Of a stretch of DNA of 33,258 nt, positions 24,498 to 32,502 are shown in pieces. Made by a program: the position numbers and the translations under genes. Within the stretch, counting starts at the first letter, position 1. Every line of letters starts with the position of its first letter. The notes beneath the pieces were generated by a model. It did not search any database and was not told the DNA's origin. It saw only the letters and a list, made by a program, of their open reading frames with translations. The stretch is from an uncultured Porphyromonas sp. (GTDB lineage: Bacteria > Bacteroidota > Bacteroidia > Bacteroidales > Porphyromonadaceae), in NCBI RefSeq assembly GCF_915070105.1, contig NZ_CAJZFJ010000020.1, forward strand, positions 1 through 33,258, in the 5' to 3' direction.

Positions 24498-26555
24498 ATG
24501 AGCAAGCAAGGTAAGATCGGGGTAACGAGTGAGAATATCTTCCCCGTCATCAAGAAGTTCCTGTACAGTGAGCACGATATATTCCTGCGCGAACTCGTCT
24601 CCAACGCAGTCGATGCTTCGCAGAAGCTACGCACACTAGCCTCGGCAGGCGAATACAAGGGGGAGCTCGGGGAACTAGATGTACGTATCAGCTTCGACCC
24701 CGAGGCCAAGACCATCACTGTCAGTGACCGTGGTATCGGGATGACAGCAGAGGAGGTAGAGAAGTACATCAATCAGATCGCCTTCTCGGGAGCAGAGGAG
24801 TTCCTCGACAAGTACAAGGATGACAAGGTCGCCATCATAGGTCACTTCGGGCTGGGCTTCTATTCTTCCTTCATGGTCTCCAGCCGTGTGGAGATCCAGA
24901 CCAAGTCCTACAAGGAGGGTGCAGAGGCTGTCCACTGGAGCTGTGAGGGTAGCCCAGAGTACATCCTGGAGGCTGGCAGTCGCACCGAGCGTGGGACGGA
25001 CATCATCCTGCACATAGACAGCGAGAGCGAGGAGTTCCTATCCCGTGACCGCCTCTCTGCGCTGCTGAACAAGTACTGCAAGTTCCTCCCCATCCCCATC
25101 ATCTTCGGCAAGAAGCAAGAGTGGAAGGATGGTGCCTACGTAGATACTGAGGAGGACAACCAGATCAACGATACTCACCCTGCCTGGACGAAGAAGCCTA
25201 GCGAGCTCAAGGATGAGGACTACATACAGTTCTACCATCAGCTCTATCCTCAGACCTTCGAAGAGCCACTCTTCTGGATCCACCTCAACGTAGACTACCC
25301 CTTCAACCTCACTGGTATCCTCTACTTCCCCAAGGTGAAGAACCAGATGGAGCTACAGCGTAACAAGATCCAGCTCTATGCCAACCAAGTCTTCGTCACC
25401 GAAGAGGTCGAGGGTATCGTCCCCGAGTACCTCACCCTACTGCATGGGGTACTTGACTCGCCAGATATTCCCCTGAACGTCTCCCGCTCCTACCTACAGA
25501 GCGATGCGCAGGTGAAGAAAATCTCGAATCACATCGCTAAGAAGGTAGCTGATCGCCTAGATGAACTCTTCCGCAACGAGCGTCCTCTCTTCGAGGAGAA
25601 GTGGGAGAGCCTCAAGGTCTTCGTCCAGTATGGGATGCTATCTGATGAGAAGTTCTATGAGCGTGCTGTGAAGTTTGACCTGCTCACCGACCTCGATGGT
25701 AAGTACTTCACTCTCGAGGAGTATCGTACCCTCACCGAGAGCGAGCAGACAGACAAGGATGGACAGCTCGTATGGCTCTACACCAACGACAAGGAGGGGC
25801 AGTACAGCGCTATCGAGCGAGCCAGAGAGAAGGGCTACTCAGTCCTTGTCCTCGATGGGCCACTTGACGTCCATGCTATCTCTCAGCTGGAGCAGAAGCT
25901 AGAGAAGACCCGCTTCGTACGTGTAGACTCTGACTCCATCGCCAAGCTCATCGTCAAGGATGAAGCTAAGGAAAGCCACCTATCGGTAGAGGAGCAGAAG
26001 ACGCTCTCAGAGATCTTCAAGGCTCGCCTGCCCAAGGACGAGAAGCGTAACTATAGTGTCGTCTTCGAGGCACTAGGAGCAGAGGCGGATGCCGTACTGA
26101 TCACTCAGGGCGAATTCATGCGCCGTATGCAGGAGATGGCACGTCTACAGCCAGGGATGAACTTCTATGGCGACCTCCCCGAGGGCTACAACGTCGTACT
26201 CAATACCGACCATGCCCTCCTCTCACGCCTCCTCTCCTCGGAGAAGAGTGAGATCGAGCCCAAGCTCCAGAGCCTACGTACAGAGCTTGCCGAGCAGACA
26301 AAGCTCGTAGAGGATGCACGCTCTGCACAGTCTGCCAAGAAGCCCGAGGAGGTCACTGCCACTGAGCGCGAAGAGCTCTCCGCACTAGCTGCCAAGCAGG
26401 CTGAGATAGAGGGTAAGATCAATGCCGAGCTCCGAGCCTTCGGAGACCGAGAGCCCCTTGTTGGTCAGCTGGTAGACCTTGCACTCCTAGGTAGTGGGCT
26501 ACTGACGGGTGAGGCACTAGCCGCCTTCATTCGCCGTAGCCAGCAGCTCCTATAG
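24498..26555 (+). CDS. htpG: Hsp90-family chaperone HtpG
   Basis: The 685-residue protein has the Hsp90 GHKL ATPase domain: LRELVSNAVDASQKL with the catalytic Glu and Asn, DRGIGMT (about 75-81) and GHFGLGFYSSFMV (about 115-127). The middle domain has LPLNVSR-type sequence (IPLNVSRSYLQ). The C-terminal dimerisation region is longer than in E. coli HtpG, as usual in Bacteroidota. It folds client proteins in the cytosol under ATP control. It stands alone, with a promoter box inside a hairpin upstream and a strong terminator downstream. The iterated element copy B lies upstream on the same strand. Confidence 0.97.
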   Translation: MSKQGKIGVTSENIFPVIKKFLYSEHDIFLRELVSNAVDASQKLRTLASAGEYKGELGELDVRISFDPEAKTITVSDRGIGMTAEEVEKYINQIAFSGAEEFLDKYKDDKVAIIGHFGLGFYSSFMVSSRVEIQTKSYKEGAEAVHWSCEGSPEYILEAGSRTERGTDIILHIDSESEEFLSRDRLSALLNKYCKFLPIPIIFGKKQEWKDGAYVDTEEDNQINDTHPAWTKKPSELKDEDYIQFYHQLYPQTFEEPLFWIHLNVDYPFNLTGILYFPKVKNQMELQRNKIQLYANQVFVTEEVEGIVPEYLTLLHGVLDSPDIPLNVSRSYLQSDAQVKKISNHIAKKVADRLDELFRNERPLFEEKWESLKVFVQYGMLSDEKFYERAVKFDLLTDLDGKYFTLEEYRTLTESEQTDKDGQLVWLYTNDKEGQYSAIERAREKGYSVLVLDGPLDVHAISQLEQKLEKTRFVRVDSDSIAKLIVKDEAKESHLSVEEQKTLSEIFKARLPKDEKRNYSVVFEALGAEADAVLITQGEFMRRMQEMARLQPGMNFYGDLPEGYNVVLNTDHALLSRLLSSEKSEIEPKLQSLRTELAEQTKLVEDARSAQSAKKPEEVTATEREELSALAAKQAEIEGKINAELRAFGDREPLVGQLVDLALLGSGLLTGEALAAFIRRSQQLL

Positions 26556-26580
26556 CCCTTTCCTACAAGGTATCACATCC

Positions 26581-26626
26581 GACCAGCCCTATTGACCTTC
26601 GTGTCAGCAGGGCTGGTCTTCTTTCT
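26581..26626 (+). terminator. htpG terminator
   Basis: GACCAGCCCT (26581-26590) pairs with AGGGCTGGTC (26609-26618) and is followed at once by TTCTTTCT. It lies 25 bases after the htpG stop. Confidence 0.88.
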
Positions 26627-26691
26627 AATCACCCCATTAGGCTGATTAGACCTATTAGATCTATCAGAGCATTAGTCCGGCTCTACGCTCC

Positions 26692-26770
26692 TATAATGAA
26701 CGCCTCGGTCACCTATGTAAGGTGACGGAGGCGTTCTTACTGAGAGCGCATCAGCGCTCTCAGTATGTTC
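26692..26770 (+). repeat. Two-hairpin intergenic element, copy 2
   Basis: The first hairpin spans 26698-26736, a 17-position stem with one G-G mismatch and loop ATGTA. The second pairs TACTGAGAGCGC (26738-26749) with GCGCTCTCAGTA (26754-26765) around ATCA. Aligned with copy 1 read on its minus strand, loop and apex are identical while outer stem pairs change together, for example G-A-A-C to G-T-T-C with the partner arm changing to match. It lies between the htpG terminator and the FKBP genes. Confidence 0.78.
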
Positions 26771-26835
26771 GTTTTCATCCCCCTAACTAGAGACATATGA
26801 ACGTCCATACCTATGTAGCACTTAGCGGGTGAAAG

Positions 26836-26893
26836 TACCATTTCGATGGTATGGGTATCAGGCTCACTTTATCCCGAGAAATCATTAACTTTG
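26836..26893 (+). promoter_or_regulatory. FKBP operon promoter region
   Basis: TAACTTTG at 26886-26893 matches the TAnnTTTG box, 77 bases before the first FKBP gene. A -33 TTG is not clear. Upstream, TACCAT-TTCG-ATGGTA (26836-26851) is a small six-bp hairpin with a TTCG loop that may be an operator or part of the repeat element. Confidence 0.45.
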
Positions 26894-26970
26894 TGCCTCG
26901 ATAGCTGGGGGTAGCGTTACTACCCCTATACAAACAGATTATTACATTATATAAATAGGATAAAATAGAC

Positions 26971-27561
26971 ATGGACAAGGTAAGCTACGCCCTAGGGCTG
27001 AGCATCGGTCAGAACTTCCGAGCTTCCGGCTTTGAGGAGATCAACTTTGAGGACTTCCTTACGGCCTTTCGCACCGTATATGAGGAGGGGCAGCCAGAGA
27101 TGAGCTATGAGGAAGCCAAGGAGGTCATCAACAATTACTTCCAGGACGTACAGCGCCGTGCCATAGAGCGTAACAAGGAGGCTGGGGAGGAGTTCCTCAA
27201 GATCAACAGCCACAAGGCTGGTGTGACGACCCTACCCAGTGGTCTCCAGTACGAGGTCATCAAGATGGGTGAAGGGCCTAAGCCCCAGCTCACCGATTCC
27301 GTAGAGTGCCACTACCACGGTACGCTCATCAATGGTCAGGTCTTCGACAGCTCGATGGATCGTGGTGAGACAGCTACCTTCCCTCTTCAGGGCGTCATCA
27401 AGGGGTGGACAGAGATCCTCCAGCTCATGCCCGTAGGGTCTAAGTGGAAGGTCGTGATCCCTGCTGACCTAGCCTACGGTGATCGTGGTGCAGGACAGAT
27501 GATCCAGCCAGGGAGCACACTGATCTTCATCATCGAGCTCATCGCCATCGCTGCCAAGTAA
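26971..27561 (+). CDS. FKBP-type peptidyl-prolyl isomerase, cytosolic
   Basis: The 196-residue protein has an FkpA-like helical N-terminal dimer domain (MDKVSYALGLSIGQNFRASG, about 1-90) and a C-terminal FKBP domain with TLINGQVFDSS, GVIKGWTEILQLMPVGSKW and PADLAYGDRGAG. It lacks a signal peptide, so it acts in the cytosol, unlike its two neighbours. It speeds proline isomerisation during folding. It is first in a row of three FKBP genes; the next starts three bases after its stop. Confidence 0.94.
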   Translation: MDKVSYALGLSIGQNFRASGFEEINFEDFLTAFRTVYEEGQPEMSYEEAKEVINNYFQDVQRRAIERNKEAGEEFLKINSHKAGVTTLPSGLQYEVIKMGEGPKPQLTDSVECHYHGTLINGQVFDSSMDRGETATFPLQGVIKGWTEILQLMPVGSKWKVVIPADLAYGDRGAGQMIQPGSTLIFIIELIAIAAK

Positions 27562-27564
27562 GCT

Positions 27565-28371
27565 ATGAAAGGCTCTACCCCACTCTATACACTCCTACTC
27601 GGAGGTCTATGCCTAGGTCTAGGCGCATGCTCTGTCAAGAAGAAAGCGACCTCCACGGGGCTCCTCACTCAGCGGGACTCTGTGTCCTATGCCTTTGGCA
27701 TGCTCAGTAGCGAGGCTTTTGCCGAGGCTGCCGCTCAGGCTCCTGGTGACTCGATGGATAGACGACAGATGATCCAGGGCTTCTCGGATGCTTTCCTCGG
27801 GGAGCCTAGCAAGATCTCTGCCGAGGAGGCTAAGCGCATCTTCGAAAACTACTACATGAGCATCCGTGAGGCTCAGCGTAAGGCCTCCCTTGCCACAGCT
27901 GACTCTATCCTCAATGCCAACAAGAGCAAGGAGGGAGTCAAGGTCACCGAGAGCGGGCTGCAGTACCGCATACTACGAGCTTCACAGGGACCTCGCCCGA
28001 CACAGCAGGACACCGTGGTGGTGAACTACATCGGAAAGCTAGCTAGTGGTAAGGTCTTCGACAACTCCTATGAGCGTGGCGAGCCTGCGACCTTCTCCCT
28101 CGGGGACGTTATCCCCGGATGGACAGAGGGGATGGCACTGATGACCCGAGGAGCGAAGTATGAGTTCCTCATCCCCCCCTCACTAGCCTATGGCGACCGA
28201 GGTGCTGGAGGAGTGATTCCTGCCAATGCGCCCCTACTCTTTGAGATAGAGCTATTGGAGGTCAAGCCCTATCAGAGCAAGGAAGTGGCAACTCCTAGCG
28301 AGGAGCCTGCTACCGAGCAACCAGCCAAGAACACCCCAGCCAAAAAGAAGTCCCTCGGACGAAAAAGATAG
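27565..28371 (+). CDS. FKBP-type peptidyl-prolyl isomerase, lipoprotein
   Basis: The 268-residue protein has a lipoprotein signal (LLLGGLCLGLGACS, Cys22). A helical N-terminal domain (VSYAFGMLSSEAFAEAA onward) precedes the FKBP domain (about 130-232) with VVNYIGKLASGKVFDNS, GDVIPGWTEGMALM and PPSLAYGDRGAGG. A polar, lysine-ending tail follows. It should sit on a membrane facing the periplasm and help fold exported proteins. It is translated right after the cytosolic FKBP, so the pair is probably one transcript. Confidence 0.93.
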   Translation: MKGSTPLYTLLLGGLCLGLGACSVKKKATSTGLLTQRDSVSYAFGMLSSEAFAEAAAQAPGDSMDRRQMIQGFSDAFLGEPSKISAEEAKRIFENYYMSIREAQRKASLATADSILNANKSKEGVKVTESGLQYRILRASQGPRPTQQDTVVVNYIGKLASGKVFDNSYERGEPATFSLGDVIPGWTEGMALMTRGAKYEFLIPPSLAYGDRGAGGVIPANAPLLFEIELLEVKPYQSKEVATPSEEPATEQPAKNTPAKKKSLGRKR

Positions 28372-28406
28372 CAACGAATACAAACTATTAATATCAATAG
28401 ACAACA

Positions 28407-29312
28407 ATGAAGAAGATTTCAATCCTCCTAGCTGCTACAGCTATGGCACTCGGTCTCTACTCTTGTGACAAGGGTGGGAATGCCAACCTCAAGGACAACG
28501 CTGACAGCGTATCCTATGCCGTAGGCTTCGGCAACGCTAGCGAACTACTTAATGCCATCAAGGGCGCACAGGCTCAAGGAGAGAACGTAGACTCCGCTCT
28601 ATTCTTCAAGGGCTTCGAAGAAGGCTTCAACAGCGACACCACCAAGCTCTGGTACTACGTCGGTCAGATGCAGGGTGTACAGGCTGCTATGCGCTTCAAG
28701 GACGACTCTGTCCTAAAGAAGGCTATCTTCATGGCCGGCTTCAAGAAGGCTCTGAGCGCAGACTCTGCCTCTCGTGTTACTCTGGCTGACAGCCTAGGTG
28801 CTATCGCTCAGAAGTACTACGACATCAAGGCTGAAGCTGACCGTAAGAAGTACGAAGCTGAAATGGAAAAGCAGATGGAAGAGCAGTATGGTGAGAACAA
28901 GGCCAAGGGTGCTGCCTTCATGGCCGAGTACAAGAAGGAAGCTGGTGTACAGACCACAGCTAGCGGTCTAGCCTATCAGGTTCTCAAGGAAGGTAATGGT
29001 AACGCTCCCGCTGCTACCGATATGGTACAGGTGAACTATGTAGGTAAGCTCATCGACGGCACTGTCTTCGACGAGTCTAAGGGCAAGCCTGCTGAGTTCC
29101 GTGTAGACGGCGTGATCAAGGGCTGGACAGAGATCCTACAGCTCATGAAGCCTGGTGGTAAGGTCAAGGTGGTTATCCCCTCAGACCTAGCCTATGGTGC
29201 ACGCTATGCAGGAGAGAAGATCCCGCCCTTCAGCACCCTCGTCTTCGAGATTGAGCTCGTGAAGATCATGCCTGCCGTCGCTGAGGCTAGTGCAGACTCT
29301 ACAGAGCTCTAG
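28407..29312 (+). CDS. FKBP-type peptidyl-prolyl isomerase, lipoprotein with extended N-terminal domain
   Basis: The 301-residue protein has a lipoprotein signal (ISILLAATAMALGLYSCDKG, Cys20). Its N-terminal helical region is longer than in the other two, with two related segments (VSYAVGFGNASELLNAIKG and YYVGQMQGVQAAMRF). A charged linker helix (KYEAEMEKQMEEQ) and an FKBP domain (about 195-290, VNYVGKLIDGTVFDES, PSDLAYGARYAG) follow. It resembles FkpA/Mip-type periplasmic foldases, which dimerise through the N-terminal part. It is last in the FKBP row, before a terminator. Confidence 0.93.
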   Translation: MKKISILLAATAMALGLYSCDKGGNANLKDNADSVSYAVGFGNASELLNAIKGAQAQGENVDSALFFKGFEEGFNSDTTKLWYYVGQMQGVQAAMRFKDDSVLKKAIFMAGFKKALSADSASRVTLADSLGAIAQKYYDIKAEADRKKYEAEMEKQMEEQYGENKAKGAAFMAEYKKEAGVQTTASGLAYQVLKEGNGNAPAATDMVQVNYVGKLIDGTVFDESKGKPAEFRVDGVIKGWTEILQLMKPGGKVKVVIPSDLAYGARYAGEKIPPFSTLVFEIELVKIMPAVAEASADSTEL

Positions 29313-29339
29313 TCGAGGCACACGAAACGAGCACAATAC

Positions 29340-29390
29340 AGAAAGGCTCAGGAGGCTTCCCCACGAGGGGGAATCTCCTGAGCCTTTCTA
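29340..29390 (+). terminator. Terminator of the FKBP operon
   Basis: AGAAAGGCTCAGGAG (29340-29354) pairs with CTCCTGAGCCTTTCT (29375-29389), with further pairing inside (TTCCCC with GGGGAA). It begins 28 bases after the last FKBP stop. Confidence 0.85.
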
Positions 29391-29427
29391 TAGGGGCTCC
29401 TCTACTAATTCTTTGAGATAAATGACG

Positions 29428-29435
29428 TATCTTTG
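29428..29435 (+). promoter_or_regulatory. lysS promoter -7 box
   Basis: TATCTTTG matches TAnnTTTG, 44 bases before the lysS ATG. The sequence upstream is AT-rich, but no TTG stands at the normal -33 distance. Confidence 0.5.
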
Positions 29436-29478
29436 TGCTAACGAGAAAAGTAAATATTCAGACAGCATAGATTAAGAA

Positions 29479-31200
29479 ATGAATATCTTAGAGCTGAGCG
29501 AGCAGGAAATCTTCCGCCGTCGTAGCCTAGAGGAGCTTCGCAACCTTGGTATTAACCCCTATCCCGCAGAGGAGTATAAGGTCACGGGATATGCCCGTGA
29601 GATACTAGATACCTTCGAGGACGAAGCACCTCGCCGAGCCGTCAGTGTAGCAGGTCGAGTGATGAGCCGCCGTATCATGGGCAAGGCCTCCTTCCTAGAG
29701 CTACAGGACTCGACTGGACGTATCCAGATCTACATCACGAGAGATGACCTTTGCCCAGGTGAGGACAAGACTCTATATAATAGTGTAGTGAAGAAGCTCA
29801 TGGACATTGGTGACTTCATCGGTGTCTCGGGAGAAGTTTTCCGCACACAGATGGGCGAGATCTCTGTACAAGCTCACTCACTCACCTTCCTATCGAAGGC
29901 TCTGCGCCCCCTCCCCGTCGTTAAGGAGAAGGACGGTGAGGTCTTCGACAGCTTTACCGACCCCGAGCTACGCTTCCGCCAGCGTTATGTAGACCTCGTA
30001 GTCAATCCACACGTACGGGAGATCTTCCTCAAGCGTACTCGCATCTTCAATGCCATGCGTCAGTTCTTCAACGACCGTGGCTATATCGAGGTTGATACTC
30101 CCGTCCTACAGCCCATACCCGGTGGTGCAGCTGCAAGACCCTTCATCACGCACCACAATGCACTAGACATCCCCCTCTATCTGCGTATCGCCAATGAGCT
30201 CTATCTCAAGCGTCTCATCGTAGGGGGCTTCGAGGGAGTCTATGAGTTCAGCCGTAACTTCCGCAACGAGGGTATGGACCGTACGCACAATCCCGAGTTC
30301 ACCGCTATGGAGATCTATGTCTCCTACAAGGACTACGACTGGATGATGAGCTTCACGGAGCAGATGCTAGAGCATATCTGCCTCAGTGTGCTTGGTACCA
30401 CAAAGGTCAAGGTCGGAGAGCGTGAGATCGACTTCAAGGCTCCCTATCGCAGAATCACGATGCTCGATGCCATCAAGGGGCATACAGGTATCGATGTCAG
30501 TGGCATGAACGAGGAGGAGCTACGTGCTACCTGCAAGAGCCTCGGCATAGAGGTCGATGATACAATGGGTAAGGGTAAGCTCATCGACGAAATCTTCGGA
30601 GAGGAGTGTGAGGGAAGCTATATCCAGCCTACCTTCATTACCGATTACCCCAAGGAGATGTCCCCTCTAACTAAGGAGCATCGCACGAATCCACTCCTCA
30701 CGGAGAGATTCGAACTCATGGTCAATGGTAAGGAACTTGCCAATGCCTACTCCGAACTCAATGACCCCATCGACCAGCGTGAGCGCTTCGAGGATCAGCT
30801 CCGTCTCTCAGAGAAGGGCGATGACGAGGCTATGTTCATCGACGCTGACTTCCTCCGTGCCCTTGAGTACGGCATGCCCCCCACTAGCGGTATGGGCATA
30901 GGTATGGATCGTCTGGTCATGCTCCTGACAGGACAAGAAAGCATTCAGGAAGTACTACTCTTCCCTCAGATGCGACCCGAGAAGGTCCTACCTCGTGACA
31001 AGAAGGAGGTCTTTGCCTCTGCAGGTATTCCCGAGGAATGGGTACCCGTACTGCATAAGGCAGGCTACCTGACACTCTCAGCTGTAAAGGCTGAGGAGAG
31101 GCCCGGTCGCCTACTCCAGCAACTCATGGACATCAAGAAGAAGTATAAGCTAGAGCTCCCAGCCATTACCCTAGAAGAGGTGACGGCTTGGACTGAGTAA
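29479..31200 (+). CDS. lysS: Lysine-tRNA ligase, class II
   Basis: The 573-residue enzyme joins lysine to its tRNA. It has an N-terminal OB-fold anticodon domain (about 55-150, VAGRVMSRRIMGKASFLELQD). The class II catalytic core has motif 1 around FFNDRGYIEVDTPVLQ, motif 2 around FRNEGMDRTHNPEFTAMEIY, and motif 3 GIGMDRLVMLLTG. A C-terminal extension of about 65 residues (KKEVFASAGIPEEWVPVLHK onward) is characteristic of Bacteroidota LysS. It has its own promoter box and is followed by a hairpin, then gpsA. Confidence 0.97.
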   Translation: MNILELSEQEIFRRRSLEELRNLGINPYPAEEYKVTGYAREILDTFEDEAPRRAVSVAGRVMSRRIMGKASFLELQDSTGRIQIYITRDDLCPGEDKTLYNSVVKKLMDIGDFIGVSGEVFRTQMGEISVQAHSLTFLSKALRPLPVVKEKDGEVFDSFTDPELRFRQRYVDLVVNPHVREIFLKRTRIFNAMRQFFNDRGYIEVDTPVLQPIPGGAAARPFITHHNALDIPLYLRIANELYLKRLIVGGFEGVYEFSRNFRNEGMDRTHNPEFTAMEIYVSYKDYDWMMSFTEQMLEHICLSVLGTTKVKVGEREIDFKAPYRRITMLDAIKGHTGIDVSGMNEEELRATCKSLGIEVDDTMGKGKLIDEIFGEECEGSYIQPTFITDYPKEMSPLTKEHRTNPLLTERFELMVNGKELANAYSELNDPIDQRERFEDQLRLSEKGDDEAMFIDADFLRALEYGMPPTSGMGIGMDRLVMLLTGQESIQEVLLFPQMRPEKVLPRDKKEVFASAGIPEEWVPVLHKAGYLTLSAVKAEERPGRLLQQLMDIKKKYKLELPAITLEEVTAWTE

Positions 31201-31205
31201 AAGGA

Positions 31206-31240
31206 CTATGGAGAGGCCTATAATAAAGGCCTATCCATAG
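31206..31240 (+). terminator. Probable terminator hairpin after lysS
   Basis: CTATGGAGAGGCCT (31206-31219) pairs with AGGCCTATCCATAG (31227-31240), with one mismatch, around a seven-base AT loop. It begins six bases after the stop. No T-tract follows, so termination may be partial. The rest of the gap to gpsA (31241-31441) shows no gene. Confidence 0.55.
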
Positions 31241-31441
31241 CCACTTCGGCAGCGAAGATGTACGTAGCATCGCTAGTTAATATCTCTACTCTACAGGGTG
31301 CATATAGAGTGCAACAGCATAATATATGTAGTGCCACTGCAGGTATCACGAGCCATCTGAGTGACCGCCACTGGGCAGAGTCACAGATAGCGCAGCCGGC
31401 TTTGGAGTACCCTATTCACCGCACTGCAAGGATTTAGTATC

Positions 31442-32464
31442 ATGGCAGAAGTCTCTTCAAACCTACCCGGACGTATAGGCATCCTCGGAGGAGGGAGCTG
31501 GGCAACAGCCTTGGCTAAGATCGTCTTGACGAGGCAGCCACACCTCAACTGGCTCCTTCGTACGGCCAATCACATCAAGGAGTTTACCCGCCTCAAGCAT
31601 AACCCCAACTATCTGACCTCGGTGACGTTCGATACCTCTCGTATCACCTTCTTTACCGACTCAGATGTCAATGACTTCTTCCGTGCCTGTGACACGGTGA
31701 TTTTGGCCACCCCCTCCCCCTACATCCGCTACTACCTCAAGCGAGTACGTACCTCGGTCATCCGCACCAAGCTCATCATCAATGCGATCAAGGGGATGGT
31801 ACCTGAGGAGAACATCCTTATCTCCGACTACCTACAGGAATACAAGGAGCTACGCCCTGGTCAGATAGGGGTCATCGCAGGGCCTTGCCATGCCGAGGAG
31901 ATAGCTAAGGATCGGATGTCCTACTTGACTGTAGGATGCTTCGACCTCGGCAAGGCCAAGGTGCTTAGCGAGGAGCTCTTCAGCAATGACTACGTTCACT
32001 GCGCTGTAAGCCGTGACGTCGTAGGCATAGAGTACGCAGCCGTGCTCAAGAACATCTATGCCATCGCCGCAGGGATATGCCATGGCATGAACAAGGGGGA
32101 CAACTTCCAGTCTGTCCTTATCTCCAATGCTATCGCAGAGATGAGTCATTTCGTCGGGACAGTTCACCTACTGAACCGTGATGTCACTGAGTCCGTCTAC
32201 CTCGGAGACCTACTCGTGACGGCTTACTCCAGCTACAGCCGTAACCGCACCTTTGGGAACATGATCGGGAAGGGCTACAGCGTACGCGCAGCCCAGATGG
32301 AGATGAACATGGTAGCCGAAGGATACTACGGAGCTAAGTGCATCCACGAGATCAACCAACGCTACCAAGTGACCATGCCCATCTGCAACACCGTCTATGA
32401 GATCCTCTACGAAGGTGCTCCAGTCGAGGCAAGCGTCACGAAGCTAGCTGCGCTCTTTAAGTAA
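31442..32464 (+). CDS. gpsA: Glycerol-3-phosphate dehydrogenase [NAD(P)+]
   Basis: The 340-residue enzyme reduces dihydroxyacetone phosphate to sn-glycerol 3-phosphate for phospholipid synthesis. The N-terminal Rossmann fold has GILGGGSWATALAKI (about 13-27), and VILATPSPYIR follows. The catalytic domain has INAIKGM, AGPCHAEEIA, and GIEYAAVLKNIYAIAAGI with the catalytic Lys, then GDN. This is the Bacteroidota-type GpsA. It follows lysS, a neighbourhood also known from Porphyromonas, where pgi would usually come next (recalled, not checked). Confidence 0.95.
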   Translation: MAEVSSNLPGRIGILGGGSWATALAKIVLTRQPHLNWLLRTANHIKEFTRLKHNPNYLTSVTFDTSRITFFTDSDVNDFFRACDTVILATPSPYIRYYLKRVRTSVIRTKLIINAIKGMVPEENILISDYLQEYKELRPGQIGVIAGPCHAEEIAKDRMSYLTVGCFDLGKAKVLSEELFSNDYVHCAVSRDVVGIEYAAVLKNIYAIAAGICHGMNKGDNFQSVLISNAIAEMSHFVGTVHLLNRDVTESVYLGDLLVTAYSSYSRNRTFGNMIGKGYSVRAAQMEMNMVAEGYYGAKCIHEINQRYQVTMPICNTVYEILYEGAPVEASVTKLAALFK

Positions 32465-32502
32465 GCCATCCAGTGGAAGACAATCCTTATGATTATGCAC
32501 TA

